DNA from: Streptomyces sp. NBC_00335
GTDB lineage: Bacteria; Actinomycetota; Actinomycetes; Streptomycetales; Streptomycetaceae
Assembly: GCF_036127095.1 (NCBI RefSeq)
Contig: NZ_CP108006.1
Coordinates: forward strand, 6,067,501 to 6,131,500
Reading direction: 5' to 3'
DNA length: 64,000 nt
The notes beneath the pieces were generated by a model that saw only the letters and a list, made by a program, of their open reading frames with translations, searched no databases and had not been told where the DNA came from. Each line of letters opens with the position of its first letter. Position 1 is the stretch's first letter. Below, piece by piece: positions 8,117 to 17,503 of this stretch. The position numbers were made by a program, and so were the translations under genes.

Positions 8117-9448
8117 TCAGGGCGCCGTGCTGACCGTGGTGCCGGTGCGCCAGGGGCGGCACAGGACGGCGAAGCACAGGACCGCGAGGAGGGAGCAGGC
8201 CGCCTGGACCACGGCCATCGGTACCGCCGTGTCCTCGCCCGCGATGCCGACCAGGGGGGAGGCGATGGCTCCGACCAGGAAGGAGGAGGTGCCGAGCAGG
8301 GCGGAGGCCGAGCCGGCCGCGTGCGGGGCGCGCATCAGGGCCTGCGCGTTGGTGTTCGGCAGGACCAGGCCCATCGCGGACATCAGGACGAACAGCCCGG
8401 CGCAGATCGCGAAGAGCCCGACCTCGCCGAAGACCCCCGCGGTCATGAGGAGCAGGGCGGCCGAGGCGGCCATGATGACCGCGAGCCCGTACCCCAGCAC
8501 CTTGTCCAGGCTGACCCGGCCGACCAGCAGCTTGCCGTTGATCTGGCCCACCGCGATCAGGCCGAGGGAGTTGACGCCGAACAGGAGGCTGAAGGTCTGG
8601 GCCGAAGCGCCGTAGATCTCCTGCACGACGAACGGCGAGGCCGAGATGTACGCGAACAGCGCGGCGAAGGCGAACCCGCCGGCCAGCGTGTACCCGGCGA
8701 AGACCCGGTCGGCGAACAGCCCGCGCATGGTCCGCAGCGCGGCGCCGACGCCGCCGGTCTGGCGCCGCTCGGGCGGCAGCGTCTCGTCGAGCTTGCGCCA
8801 GACCAGGAGGGTCAGCAGGGTCCCCACGACGGTGAGGACGAAGAACACCCCGCGCCAGTCGGCGAAGCGCAGCACCTGGCCGCCGATGAGCGGGGCGATG
8901 ATCGGCGCCACGCCGGATATGAGCATCAGGGTGGAGAAGAACCGGGCCATCTCGACCCCGTCGTACAGATCGCGTACGACGGCCCGCGCGATCACGATCG
9001 CGGCCGCGCCGGCCAGGCCCTGCAGCAAACGGAATGCGATCAGCAGCTCGACGGTCGGGGCGAAGGCGCAGATGGCGGTGGCGAGGACGTAGACGACCAT
9101 GCCGATGAGCAGGGGGCGACGGCGGCCCCACTTGTCGCTCATCGGGCCGATCACCAGCTGGCCCAGGGCCATGCCCGCGAGGCAGGCGGTGAGGGTGAGC
9201 TGGACGGTGGCGGCCGGGCTGTTCAGGGCGGTGGTCACCGTCGGCAGCGCCGGCAGGTACATGTCCATGGACAGCGGGGGGAGCGCGGTGAGCCCGCCGA
9301 GGATGAAGGTGACGAGCAGTCCCGTCCGGCGGGCGGCCGTCAGGGGTGCGGTGAGGGCGGCGGAAGGGGAAGGGGAGGGGGTCGAGAGCGACGCTTCTTT
9401 CGAGGGCGCTGTCTTCGAGGGCGCGGTCGCGGGGCCTCTCTCCGGCAT
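8117..9448 (-). CDS. Bcr/CflA-family multidrug efflux MFS transporter
   Basis: The 443-residue protein has 12 predicted membrane segments and exports drugs by proton antiport across the plasma membrane. The Bcr/CflA hallmark is in the first helix and loop, [11 protein letters not shown]. It is followed by the MFS loop motif [14 protein letters not shown] and the helix-4 region [20 protein letters not shown], a drug/H+ antiporter (12 TMS) signature. The N-terminal 35 residues are a Pro/Ser/Thr-rich cytoplasmic tail with a small duplication ([10 protein letters not shown]); a later start would remove it without harming the core. It is divergent from the SDR gene, and no regulator is adjacent. 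Confidence 0.9.
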   Translation of the reverse strand: MPERGPATAPSKTAPSKEASLSTPSPSPSAALTAPLTAARRTGLLVTFILGGLTALPPLSMDMYLPALPTVTTALNSPAATVQLTLTACLAGMALGQLVIGPMSDKWGRRRPLLIGMVVYVLATAICAFAPTVELLIAFRLLQGLAGAAAIVIARAVVRDLYDGVEMARFFSTLMLISGVAPIIAPLIGGQVLRFADWRGVFFVLTVVGTLLTLLVWRKLDETLPPERRQTGGVGAALRTMRGLFADRVFAGYTLAGGFAFAALFAYISASPFVVQEIYGASAQTFSLLFGVNSLGLIAVGQINGKLLVGRVSLDKVLGYGLAVIMAASAALLLMTAGVFGEVGLFAICAGLFVLMSAMGLVLPNTNAQALMRAPHAAGSASALLGTSSFLVGAIASPLVGIAGEDTAVPMAVVQAACSLLAVLCFAVLCRPWRTGTTVSTAP

Positions 9449-9556
9449 ACGGAAACTCCAGTCCTATCGTCATATCTCAGCACCCCTGCCGCCCCATGCT
9501 CTCAGCAATCGGAACGTTCGGGGACGGGCTGCCCGTGTGACGTAACCTGCGGCCCC

Positions 9557-10327
9557 ATGAACGCACGTGTGAAGCAGATCGCCGTAGTGACCGGAGCCGG
9601 ATCCGGGATCGGCCGCTCCGTGGCCCTCACGCTGGCCGCCGCCGGATGGGCGGTGGCGCTGGCCGGCCGCAGGACCGGGCCGCTGGAAGAGGCCGCCGAG
9701 GCCGCGAGGGCCGCCCACCCGGACGCCGAAGTGCTGTGCGTCCCGGCCGACGTGAGCGATCCGGACGACGTGGCATCGCTGTTCGGGGCCGTTCGCGAGC
9801 GCTACGGGCGCCTCGACCTGCTCTTCAACAACGCGGGCACCTTCGGCCCGGCCGGAGTCCCGCTGGAGGACATCTCCTACGAGGCCTGGCGCTCGGTGGT
9901 CGACGTCAACCTCACCGGCTCCTTCCTCTGCGCGCAGGCGGCCTTCCGGGTGATGAAGGCCCAGGACCCGCAGGGCGGCCGCATCATCAACAACGGCTCC
10001 ATCTCCGCGCACGTGCCCCGGCCGAACTCGATCGCCTACACCGCGACCAAGCACGCCATGACCGGCCTGACGAAGTCCCTGTCGCTGGACGGACGGCCGT
10101 ACGGGATCGCGTGCGGCCAGATCGACATCGGCAACGCGGCCACCGAGATGACCGAGCGGATGCAGACCGGGATCATGCAGGCCAACGGGCAGCTCGCGGT
10201 GGAGCCCGTCATGGACGCGGCCGACGTGGCGCGCACGGTGCTGCACATGGCGGAGCTCCCGCTGGGGGCCAACGTGCAGTTCGCGACGGTGATGGCGACC
10301 GCGATGCCGTACATCGGGCGCGGCTGA
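9557..10327 (+). CDS. short-chain dehydrogenase/reductase
   Basis: A classical SDR of 256 residues, NAD(P)-dependent and cytoplasmic. The cofactor motif TGAGSGIG is at residues 13-20, NNAG is near 93, the catalytic Ser lies in NNGSISAH and the YxxxK motif is in AYTATKHA. An Arg pair in LAGRRTGPL after the second strand favours NADP. ATG 9557 is chosen because it is the first start before the cofactor motif. The open frame extends much further upstream, but that part is antisense to the MFS gene and has no SDR content. It heads a plus-strand run with a PhzF-like and a GNAT gene. The substrate is unknown. Confidence 0.9.
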   Translation: MNARVKQIAVVTGAGSGIGRSVALTLAAAGWAVALAGRRTGPLEEAAEAARAAHPDAEVLCVPADVSDPDDVASLFGAVRERYGRLDLLFNNAGTFGPAGVPLEDISYEAWRSVVDVNLTGSFLCAQAAFRVMKAQDPQGGRIINNGSISAHVPRPNSIAYTATKHAMTGLTKSLSLDGRPYGIACGQIDIGNAATEMTERMQTGIMQANGQLAVEPVMDAADVARTVLHMAELPLGANVQFATVMATAMPYIGRG

Positions 10328-10339
10328 TCCCGTACGGGA

Positions 10340-10407
10340 GCGCGGCCGGTCCCGTACGCCGGGCGCGGCCGCCCTCGTACGCCGGGCGCGGCCGGTCCCG
10401 TACCGCC
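10340..10407. repeat. three tandem 23-bp units
   Basis: The unit gcgcggccggtcccgtacgccgg is repeated at 10340-10362, 10363-10385 and, less exactly, from 10386. It fills most of the gap between the SDR and PhzF genes. Each unit contains the palindromic core cgtacg or a derivative. Confidence 0.75.
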
Positions 10408-10446
10408 CCGGGGAATGCCCGCCCGGAAGCCGGGGTTGTGGCGATC

Positions 10447-11310
10447 ATGACTATCGAAGTGCTGCACTACACCGCCTTCTCCGACGATCCGCAGGGCGGG
10501 AACCCGGCCGGGGTCGTGCTCGACGCGAGCGGTCTGGACGAGGCGGCCATGCTGGCGATCGCCGCCGAGGCGGGCTACAGCGAGACGGCCTTCCTCACCG
10601 CCCCGCCCGAGGACCTGGGCGGGGAGCGGGGCAGGGCCTTCTCCGTGCGCTACTTCAGCCCGAAGGTGGAGGTCCCCTTCTGCGGGCACGCCACCGTGGC
10701 CACCGCCGTCGCGCTCGGCGAGCGGATCGGCCCCGGCGAGCTGCTGTTCGCGACCCGGGCGGGCACCGTGCCGGTGTCGGTGACCCGGGAGGCCGGCGGC
10801 GGGCTGCGCGCCACCCTGACCAGCGTCGAACCGCACACCGAGGACCTGGACCCGGCCGACCTCGCCGAGGCCCTGGCCGCGCTGGACTGGCCGGCCGCCG
10901 ACCTGGACCCGCTGTTCCCGCCGCGGATCGCCTACGCCGGAGCCCGCCACCTGGTGCTGGGCGCCGCCACCCGGGCCCGGCTCGCGGACCTGGACTACGA
11001 CTTCGCCCGGCTGGAGGCGCTGATGCGGCGCCTCGACCTGGTCACCGCGCAGCTCGTGTACCGGGCGGGCCCGGCGGAGTTCCACGTGCGCAACCCCTTC
11101 CCGGTCGGCGGCGTCGTCGAGGACCCGGCGACCGGCGCGGCCGCGGCCGCCTTCGGGGCGTACGCCCGCGAGGTCGGCCTGGTCCCGGCCGACGCGGTCC
11201 TCACCCTCCACCAGGGCGCCGACATGGGCCGCCCGGGCGTCCTCACCGTCGAGCTGCGCTCCGGCGACTCCCGGGTCCGGGTCGGCGGCGCGGGGGCGCT
11301 GATCCCGTAG
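10447..11310 (+). CDS. PhzF-family isomerase/epimerase-like protein
   Basis: The 287-residue protein has the two-lobed PhzF/diaminopimelate-epimerase-like fold. Key motifs are FSDDPQGGNPAGVVL at the N-terminus, AAEAGYSETAFL, where the Glu is the general acid/base of PhzF, RYFSPKVEVPFCGHATVAT, and the C-terminal VVEDPATGAAAAAFGAY phosphate-loop-like motif. PhzF in phenazine synthesis isomerises a dihydroxyanthranilate, but most chromosomal homologues have unknown substrates and no phenazine genes are present here. Its stop codon overlaps the GTG of the GNAT gene by one base, so the two are co-translated. Confidence 0.88.
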   Translation: MTIEVLHYTAFSDDPQGGNPAGVVLDASGLDEAAMLAIAAEAGYSETAFLTAPPEDLGGERGRAFSVRYFSPKVEVPFCGHATVATAVALGERIGPGELLFATRAGTVPVSVTREAGGGLRATLTSVEPHTEDLDPADLAEALAALDWPAADLDPLFPPRIAYAGARHLVLGAATRARLADLDYDFARLEALMRRLDLVTAQLVYRAGPAEFHVRNPFPVGGVVEDPATGAAAAAFGAYAREVGLVPADAVLTLHQGADMGRPGVLTVELRSGDSRVRVGGAGALIP

Positions 11311-11897
11311 TGCGGATCGAGAGGTACGAGGTCCTGCCCTCCGGGCTCGCCGAGCAGGTGGCGGGTCTGGAGGCGCAGGCGTGGCCCGGGTCTTCCCCCG
11401 GGCACGACCAGGCGCTCGCCCCGCTCGCGGTGCTGCTCCTGGACGCCGACGGCCGGGTCGCCGCCTCCCTGGCGCTGCTCCACAAGCCGGTCCGGCTCGC
11501 TGACGGGCGTACGTACCGCGCGGCCGGGCTGAGCGCGGTGGTCACCCGGGCCGACGTACGGGGGCGCGGGTACGGGCTGCGGCTGGTGACGGCGGCCCGC
11601 GCGGGGCTCGCCGCCGATCCGGCGGTGGACCTGGCGCTGTTCAGCTGCGACCGGGAGCTGGTCCCGTTCTACGAGGCGGCCGGCTTCGAGGTGCTGCCCG
11701 GCACGGTCCTGGTCGGCGGCACCCCCGCCGACCCCCTTGCCACGGACGACCCGGGCCTCGGCAAGACGGTGCTCGGGGCGTTCCCCGCGCGCCCCACCGG
11801 CGCCGCACACGACGAAGGCCGCGCGGACCAGGTCCGCGCGGCCTTCACCGGCATTCGTGTCCCCCTCTACCCGGGGACCATCGACAGGCTGTGGTGA
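11310..11897 (+). CDS. GNAT-family N-acetyltransferase
   Basis: The 195-residue protein has the GNAT acyl-CoA-binding fold. The central block AAGLSAVVTRADVRGRGYGLRLVTAARAGL contains the R-G-x-G-Y-G version of motif A that holds the CoA pyrophosphate. It is followed by LALFSCDRELVPFYEAAGFEVL, the canonical C-terminal Y-x-x-x-G-F motif. GTG 11310 overlaps the preceding stop codon. Its own stop codon is one base from the stop codon of the converging efeU gene, with no room for an intergenic terminator. The acceptor substrate is unknown. Confidence 0.85.
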   Translation: MRIERYEVLPSGLAEQVAGLEAQAWPGSSPGHDQALAPLAVLLLDADGRVAASLALLHKPVRLADGRTYRAAGLSAVVTRADVRGRGYGLRLVTAARAGLAADPAVDLALFSCDRELVPFYEAAGFEVLPGTVLVGGTPADPLATDDPGLGKTVLGAFPARPTGAAHDEGRADQVRAAFTGIRVPLYPGTIDRLW

Positions 11898-11898
11898 G

Positions 11899-12759
11899 TC
11901 AGGAGCTGCTCGGCTCCGACTCCGGCTTCGACGCCGGCTTCGGCTCGGACGTGCCGCGCCTGCCCAGCGACGGGGCCAGGAACAGGGCGAGCACCGGGAC
12001 CAGGTACAGGGCCCACACGACGACCTGGAGCACCGTCGGGTCCGGCTGGAAGTTGAAGGTGCCCTTCAGCAGGGTCCCGTACCAGCTGTCCGGCGGGATG
12101 GTCGAGCTGATGTCGAAGGCCTTGACGTTCAGCCCCGGCACGAAGTCGGCCTCCTGGAGGTCGTGGACCCCGTACGCGAGCACGCCCGCGGCGACCACGA
12201 CCAGCATGCCGCCGGTCCACGTGAAGAACTTCGACAGGTTGATCTTCAGTGCGCCCCGGTAGAACAGCCAGCCCAGGACGATCGACGACCCGATGCCGAG
12301 CAGCACGCCGATCAGCGGGCCCGCGCCGTCACCGGCCGCGTGCACCGAACGCCACACGAACAGCGAGGTCTCCAGGCCCTCCCGGCCGACGGCCAGGAAC
12401 GCCGTCGCCACCAGGGCGCCGGTGCCCATCGCGAGCGCCGCGTCGAGCTTGCCCTGGAGCTCGGCCTTCAGGTGCCGCGCGGTGCGCTTCATCCAGAAGA
12501 CCATCCAGGTGACCAGGCCGACCGCGACGATCGACAGGGTGCCGCCGATCGCCTCCTGCGCCTTGAAGGTCAGTTCCTGCGTGCCGAATTCGAGGCCCGC
12601 GCCGAAGGCCAGGGACAGGGCGGCGGCCAGGCCGACGCCCAGCCACAGGGCTCCCAGCCTGTCCTTGTTCCCGGTCTTCACCAGGTACGCGATGAGGATG
12701 CAGACGACGAGGCTGGCTTCGAGCCCCTCGCGCAGTCCGATCAGATAGTTGCTGAACAC
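11899..12759 (-). CDS. efeU: iron permease EfeU (FTR1 family)
   Basis: The 286-residue membrane protein is the permease of the Efe iron uptake system, homologous to yeast Ftr1. It has about seven hydrophobic segments and two REGLE motifs, at residues 10-14 (GLREGLEASLVV) and 126-130 (AVGREGLETSLFV). These glutamates coordinate iron during transport. The hydrophilic C-terminal tail (SEPKPASKPESEPSSS) is cytoplasmic or disordered. The gene is last in the minus-strand order efeO-efeB-efeU, 18 bases from efeB. Regulation is likely through the iron-box-like site upstream of efeO. Confidence 0.93.
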   Translation of the reverse strand: MFSNYLIGLREGLEASLVVCILIAYLVKTGNKDRLGALWLGVGLAAALSLAFGAGLEFGTQELTFKAQEAIGGTLSIVAVGLVTWMVFWMKRTARHLKAELQGKLDAALAMGTGALVATAFLAVGREGLETSLFVWRSVHAAGDGAGPLIGVLLGIGSSIVLGWLFYRGALKINLSKFFTWTGGMLVVVAAGVLAYGVHDLQEADFVPGLNVKAFDISSTIPPDSWYGTLLKGTFNFQPDPTVLQVVVWALYLVPVLALFLAPSLGRRGTSEPKPASKPESEPSSS

Positions 12760-12777
12760 TTCGGTTCTCCCCGTCCC

Positions 12778-14079
12778 CTACGCGAACAGCGCCCGGCCCC
12801 ACCAGTCGTCCTTGTCGCGGACTCCCGGCGGGACGGCGAAGACGGCCGAACCCACGTGCTGGATGTATTCGTTGAGGACGTCGGACTTCGCCAGCCTGCG
12901 CTGGATCGGCACGAAGCCCGTGCGCACGTCGCGCTGGTAGGCGAGGAAGAACAGGCCCGCGTCGAGCCGGCCCAGTCCGTCCGTGCCGTCGGTGAAGGAG
13001 TAGCCGCGGCGCAGGATCGTCGCACCGTCGTTGGTGTCCGGGTGCGCGAGGCGGACGTGCGCCTCGGGCTTCATCGCCTTCAGGAACGGCTCGTCGCGCT
13101 CCTTGGACTTGCCCACGGGGGCGCCCTCGCCCTTGTCGCGGCCGAAGATGTCCTCCTGCTCGCCCAGGGGCGTGCGGTCCCACGTCTCGATGTTCATCCG
13201 GATCCGGCGCGCCACGAGGTACGAGCCACCGGTCAGCCAGTCGCTGCCGTCGCCGGCGCCGACCCACACGTGCTTGTCCAGGGCGGCCTTGTCGGTGCCC
13301 GAGATGTTCCGGGTGCCGTCCTTGAAGCCCATCATGTTGCGCGGGGTCTGCTCGTCGGGCGTGGTCGAGGAGGTCTTGCCGAAGCCCAGCTGCGACCAGC
13401 GCACCGCCGTCTTGCCGAAGCCGATGCGGGCGAGCTGGCGGATGGCGTGCACCGCGACCTGCGGGTCGTCCGCGCAGGCCTGGACGCACAGGTCGCCGCC
13501 CGAGCGGGCCGGGTCGAGGTTGTCGCCGGGGAAGAGCTCCAGGTCGATGAGGGCGCCGGGGCGCTTGCCCTCCAGGCCGAAGCGGCCCTTGGCGAACAGG
13601 CCCGGCCCGAAACCGATGGTCAGGGTGAGGCGGGAGGCCTTGAGGCCCAGCGCCTCGCCCGTGTCGTCCGGCGGGGCCTCGGGGAGGCCGCCGTAGCCGC
13701 CCTCGCCGACCGGCTGACCGGCCGTCATCAGGCGGGCGGCCTCGGTCCAGTCCTTGAGGAGCTGGATCAGCTCGCCGCGGTCCTTCGTCTTCACGTCGAA
13801 GGCGGCGAAGTGCAGGCGGTCCTGGACGGCACTGGCGATGCCGGCCTGGTGCTCGCCGTGGAACGGCACGGCCGCGCCGGCCGCGGCCGCCGAGACCATG
13901 TCGGGGCCCGAGCCCAGGGCGATGGCCGTACCGCCGGCCGCCGCGGCGCCGAGCGCGAGGCCCGCGCCGCCCCAGCCGAGGACGGCCCGGCGCGAGGGCG
14001 CACCCGGCCCCGCCTGCTCCGGGGCGCCGTCGTGCGCACCGTCGGGTGCGCCATCCTGCTCGGACACCGACTCGCTCAT
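12778..14079 (-). CDS. efeB: deferrochelatase / DyP-type peroxidase EfeB
   Basis: The 433-residue protein is a secreted, heme-containing dye-decolourising peroxidase of the EfeB group. The N-terminus carries a Tat signal, PSRRAVLGWGGAGLALG, for export of a folded heme protein. The family motif GxxDG appears as MGFKDGTRN near residue 250, supplying the distal Asp. Later segments such as SYLVARRIRMNIETWDRT and DGLGRLDAGLFFLAYQRD are typical of DyP enzymes. EfeB works with EfeO and EfeU in iron uptake; removal of iron from heme with intact porphyrin has been reported and disputed. It lies between efeO (34 bases upstream) and efeU, consistent with one operon. Confidence 0.93.
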   Translation of the reverse strand: MSESVSEQDGAPDGAHDGAPEQAGPGAPSRRAVLGWGGAGLALGAAAAGGTAIALGSGPDMVSAAAAGAAVPFHGEHQAGIASAVQDRLHFAAFDVKTKDRGELIQLLKDWTEAARLMTAGQPVGEGGYGGLPEAPPDDTGEALGLKASRLTLTIGFGPGLFAKGRFGLEGKRPGALIDLELFPGDNLDPARSGGDLCVQACADDPQVAVHAIRQLARIGFGKTAVRWSQLGFGKTSSTTPDEQTPRNMMGFKDGTRNISGTDKAALDKHVWVGAGDGSDWLTGGSYLVARRIRMNIETWDRTPLGEQEDIFGRDKGEGAPVGKSKERDEPFLKAMKPEAHVRLAHPDTNDGATILRRGYSFTDGTDGLGRLDAGLFFLAYQRDVRTGFVPIQRRLAKSDVLNEYIQHVGSAVFAVPPGVRDKDDWWGRALFA

Positions 14080-14113
14080 GTGAGGATCTCCCGCCTGCTC
14101 TGCTGTTCCGGAG

Positions 14114-15253
14114 TTACTTCGCGACCGCGGCGGCCAGCTTCGAGAGCGGCTCGGCCAGCGCGTTGACGCCGTCGGAGAGCTCCTTGCGCTCGGGCTCGCC
14201 GACCTTGTCGTACGAGGTGAACTCGTACGCGGCCTTGTTCGGGCGGTACTTCTCCAGCAGGTTGTTCAGCGCGGCGAACTGCTTGTCCAGCTCGGCGGTG
14301 AGCGCGGGGTCGGTCTTCGAGGTGACCGGCTTGAGCAGCTCGTACGCCTTCTCCGCGCCCTCGACGTTGGCCTTGAAGTCGACCAGGTCGGTGTGGCTGT
14401 AGCGCTCTTCCTCACCCGTCACCTTGCCGGTGGCGACCTCGTCGAGGAGCTCCTTGGCGCCGTTCGCCATCGAGGTGGGGGTGATCTCCGCCTGGCCGAC
14501 CTTCTTCTGCCACACGGCCAGGTCGGCCATCAGGGTCTCGGCGAGCTTCTTGTCCGCGTCGTCGATCTTGTTGTCGGCGAAGAGGGACTTCTCCAGCTTG
14601 TGCCAGCCGGTCCACTCCTGGTTCGGCTCCAGACCGTCCTCGCGGACGTCGACCTTCGGGTCGATGTCACCGAAGGACTCGGCGACCGGCTCGGTGCGCT
14701 CCCAGCCGATGCGCGAGGGGGCGTACGCCTTCTTCGCGGCCTCGACGTCGCCGGCCTTGACCGCGTCCGCGAAGGCCTGCGCCTTGGGGATGGTCTCGTC
14801 GGCCTGCTCCTGCACGTACTTGCGGTATGCGGCGACCGCGGCGTCGGCCTCGGGGCTGCGCTTCTCCACGGTGCCCGCGCCGGTGGCCTTGACCGCCTGG
14901 CGGATGCCGTCGCCCTTCATGCCGGGCTTGCAGGCGATCTCGTAGTCGCCCGCCTTGAGCTCGGCGGTGATGGTGGCCTTGGTGCCGGGGCCGATGTTCT
15001 CGCGCTCGGTGACGATGCGGTCGTCAGGGAACAGCACGTAGAGCTCGGTGACCTTGGAGCCCTTGTTCTCGACCTCGATGGTGACCTTGCCCGCCGGGAA
15101 CTCCTTCGTGGACACCTCGCAGGCCGAGTCGGAGGCCGCCACCTTGATGGTGCCGTCGCCGGACGCGTCGCTCTTCTCGGAGCAGCCGGTGACCGCGGTG
15201 AGGGCGGCCACCACGGCTGCCGCGGTGACGACGGTGAGGCGGGCGGGGCGCAT
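14114..15253 (-). CDS. efeO: iron uptake lipoprotein EfeO (cupredoxin + M75 domains)
   Basis: The 379-residue protein is the extracytoplasmic metal-binding component of the Efe system. A lipoprotein signal ends at the lipobox AVTGC near residue 24. An N-terminal cupredoxin-like domain (about 35-130) includes LKAGDYEIACKPGM. The C-terminal M75 (imelysin-like) helical domain contains the HxxE motif in WHKLEKSLF and a second SHTDLVDF segment. EfeO is thought to capture iron and pass it to EfeU, with EfeB oxidising it. It is first in the minus-strand operon and preceded by an iron-box-like site at 15331-15349. Confidence 0.93.
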   Translation of the reverse strand: MRPARLTVVTAAAVVAALTAVTGCSEKSDASGDGTIKVAASDSACEVSTKEFPAGKVTIEVENKGSKVTELYVLFPDDRIVTERENIGPGTKATITAELKAGDYEIACKPGMKGDGIRQAVKATGAGTVEKRSPEADAAVAAYRKYVQEQADETIPKAQAFADAVKAGDVEAAKKAYAPSRIGWERTEPVAESFGDIDPKVDVREDGLEPNQEWTGWHKLEKSLFADNKIDDADKKLAETLMADLAVWQKKVGQAEITPTSMANGAKELLDEVATGKVTGEEERYSHTDLVDFKANVEGAEKAYELLKPVTSKTDPALTAELDKQFAALNNLLEKYRPNKAAYEFTSYDKVGEPERKELSDGVNALAEPLSKLAAAVAK

Positions 15254-15330
15254 AGGGGGCTCCTGGCAGTCTGGCGTTCGGCAGACGACCGCCCCGATCG
15301 GGTGGGGGCGGCCGGTGAGGCGGACCTAAC

Positions 15331-15349
15331 TTAACCGAGGCTTACCTGA
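15331..15349. promoter_or_regulatory. iron-box-like site upstream of efeO
   Basis: The 19-mer ttaaccgaggcttacctga matches the DtxR/IdeR/DmdR consensus (ttaggttaggctaacctaa) at 13 of 19 positions, with the right half best conserved. It lies about 80 bases upstream of efeO, where binding of an iron-loaded repressor would block transcription. Confidence 0.6.
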
Positions 15350-15451
15350 CCCATACCCGTACGTCCAGTGATTCAGCCCACACCTTCGAGACCCGGACAC
15401 GGGGCCATTACGGGCGCCCCACGCCGGGCCCATGGCCAGGTCAAGCCGAGG

Positions 15452-16357
15452 TCAAGCCCGGGTGACCGTTCCGTACGGCGGAACCCGCTCCTCCGGGAGC
15501 CCCGCTCCGGCGTCCCGTACGGGGACCACCAGCGGCGCCCCGGTGCGCGGGTGCGGGAGGACCTCCACCGGCTGGCGGTAGACCCGGCTCAGCAGCCCGT
15601 CCTCGAACACCTCCGCGGGCGGTCCGTGCACCGCGATCCGGCCTTCGTGCAGGACGGCCACCCGGTCCGCGTACGCCGCCGCCAGGCCCAGATCGTGCAG
15701 GACCACCACGACCCCGTCCCCGGCCGCCGCCCGCTCCCGGCAGATCCGCAGCACCAGCTCCTGGTGGCGCAGGTCCAGGGCCGCGGTCGGCTCGTCGAGC
15801 AGCAGCAGCGGGGCCCGCTGGGCCAGTACGCGGGCCAGCGCGACCCGGGCCCGCTCGCCGCCCGAGAGCGCCGAGAACGGGCGGGCCGCGAAGCCCGTCA
15901 CCTCGGTGGCGGCCATGGCGACGGCCACCGCCTCCTCGTCGGCGTCGGCCAGCTCGGTGCCCACCCAGGGGGCGCGGCCCATCCGTACGACGTCCTCCAC
16001 CGGAAAAGGGAAGGCCAGTGCGGCCGATTGGGGGAGCACCGCCCGGCGCAGGGCCAGCTCGGGGGCCCGCCAGTCGCCCACCGGACGCCCGTCGATCCGG
16101 ACCTCCCCGCCGTCCGCCGGCAGGTCCGCGGACAGGGCCGCCAGCAGGGTGGACTTGCCCGCGCCGTTCGGTCCGACCAGGGCCAGCACCTCCCCGGCCC
16201 GCACGGTCAGCCCGATCCCGGCGAGCACCTCGCGCCCACCGAGCCGTACGCGCAGGTCCGTGACCTCGGCGAGCGGCGCGCCGGGGGCCGGACGGGCGGG
16301 GAGGGCCTGCTTGCTCCCGCGCAGCGCGGCGAGGCGGGAAAGCAGCCGGACGCTCAT
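15452..16357 (-). CDS. hmuV: heme ABC transporter ATP-binding protein HmuV
   Basis: The 301-residue ATPase powers heme import through HmuU. Walker A is GPNGAGKST, the ABC signature is LSGGERARVALARVLAQ, and Walker B is LLLLDEPTAALDLRHQE, followed by a switch His in VVVLHDLGLAA. Its ATG lies in an ATGA overlap with the hmuU stop codon, so translation is coupled. The open frame continues further upstream within hmuU in another frame, but only the part from 16357 has ABC content. The N-terminal 30 residues before the domain are non-conserved. HmuV proteins resemble siderophore transporter ATPases, but HtaA and heme oxygenase next door favour heme. Confidence 0.92.
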   Translation of the reverse strand: MSVRLLSRLAALRGSKQALPARPAPGAPLAEVTDLRVRLGGREVLAGIGLTVRAGEVLALVGPNGAGKSTLLAALSADLPADGGEVRIDGRPVGDWRAPELALRRAVLPQSAALAFPFPVEDVVRMGRAPWVGTELADADEEAVAVAMAATEVTGFAARPFSALSGGERARVALARVLAQRAPLLLLDEPTAALDLRHQELVLRICRERAAAGDGVVVVLHDLGLAAAYADRVAVLHEGRIAVHGPPAEVFEDGLLSRVYRQPVEVLPHPRTGAPLVVPVRDAGAGLPEERVPPYGTVTRA

Positions 16358-17502
16358 GCCCAGCCTCCTTGCTTGCGGCGGGTGCGGCGCAGCAGCCAGA
16401 AGAAGAACGGGCTGCCGAGCAGGGCGGTCAGCACCCCGAGCGGCAGTTCGGCGGGCTGGGCGAGGGTCCGCGCGGCCAGGTCCCCGGCGACGAGCACCAC
16501 GGCTCCGGCGAGCGCGCTGCCGGGCACCAGGAACCGGTGGCCCGGACCGTTGGCCATGCGCAGCAGGTGCGGCACGAGCAGCCCGACGAAGCTGATGATC
16601 CCTGCCACGGCGACGGCCGCCGCGGTGAGCAGCGCGACGAGCAGGATCAGCGCGAGGCGCAGCCGCTCCACGTCGACACCGAGGTGGCGGGCGGGGCGCT
16701 CGCCGAGGGCCAGCAGGTCCAGCTTGCGGGAGTAGAAGGGGGCGACGGCCAGGCCGGCCAGCGCGCAGGGCAGGACGGCGAGCACCTTGGGCCAGGTGGC
16801 CTGGGCGAGGGAGCCGAGCTGCCAGAAGGTGATCTGGTTCACCTGGCCGCTGTCCGCGAAGAAGATGAACAGGCCGATCAGGGCGCCCGCGAAGGCGTTG
16901 ACGGCGATGCCGGTGAGGATGAGGGTGACGACCTCCGTCTTCCCGCCGTTGCGGGAGAGCAGGTAGACGGCGCCGACGGTGACCAGCCCCGCGACGAACG
17001 CGCAGGCGGTGATGGTCCAGTTGCCGAAGAAGGTCAGGCCCAGCCCGATCGCGGCGACCGCGCCGACGGCCGCGCCCGCCGAGATCCCGATGACCCCGGG
17101 CTCGGCCAGGGGATTGCCGAACACCCCCTGCATCAGCGCCCCGGCGCAGCCAAGGCCGGCCCCGACGAGCAGGGCGAGGACCACGCGCGGCAGCCGTACG
17201 TTCCACAGCACGCTCTCCCCGACCCGGTCGAGGGCGGCGCCCCCGAGCCCGAGGCGGTGCTGCACCGACCCGACCACGTCCGCGAGCGGGATCTCGTAGG
17301 CGCCCACTCCGGCGGAGACCAGCGCGAGCAGGACGAGTGCGGCGGCCAGCGCGCCGGTGAGCCAGGCGGAGCCCCACCGCCGCCGGGGCGGTGCGCCGGC
17401 GGCGGTGGGGGCGGCCCGGGACGCCGTCGGCTCGGGAGCGGGAAGGGGATCCGCTCCGGGTGCTCCGGGCGGCGTCCCGGGGGCTTCGTAGGAGAGGGAC
17501 AC
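16354..17502 (-). CDS. hmuU: heme ABC transporter permease HmuU (FecCD family)
   Basis: The 382-residue permease has a cytoplasmic Pro/Ala-rich N-terminal extension of about 50 residues and then nine to ten hydrophobic segments of the FecCD type. Family motifs include VRLPRVVLALLVGAGLGCAGALMQGVFGNPLAEPGVIGISAGA, here spread over residues ~105-150, and GIISFVGLLVPHLLRM, which contacts the ATPase. It is one base from hmuT and overlaps hmuV, so the order hmuT-hmuU-hmuV is a single operon importing heme across the membrane. Confidence 0.92.
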   Translation of the reverse strand: MSLSYEAPGTPPGAPGADPLPAPEPTASRAAPTAAGAPPRRRWGSAWLTGALAAALVLLALVSAGVGAYEIPLADVVGSVQHRLGLGGAALDRVGESVLWNVRLPRVVLALLVGAGLGCAGALMQGVFGNPLAEPGVIGISAGAAVGAVAAIGLGLTFFGNWTITACAFVAGLVTVGAVYLLSRNGGKTEVVTLILTGIAVNAFAGALIGLFIFFADSGQVNQITFWQLGSLAQATWPKVLAVLPCALAGLAVAPFYSRKLDLLALGERPARHLGVDVERLRLALILLVALLTAAAVAVAGIISFVGLLVPHLLRMANGPGHRFLVPGSALAGAVVLVAGDLAARTLAQPAELPLGVLTALLGSPFFFWLLRRTRRKQGGWA

Positions 17503-17503
17503 G

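Noticed and set aside
10340..10407. CRISPR-like repeats
   Set aside because: Only three contiguous units without spacers; a plain tandem repeat.
10447..11310. Phenazine biosynthesis from the two PhzF genes
   Set aside because: No other phenazine gene is present; chromosomal PhzF homologues are common and have other or unknown roles.
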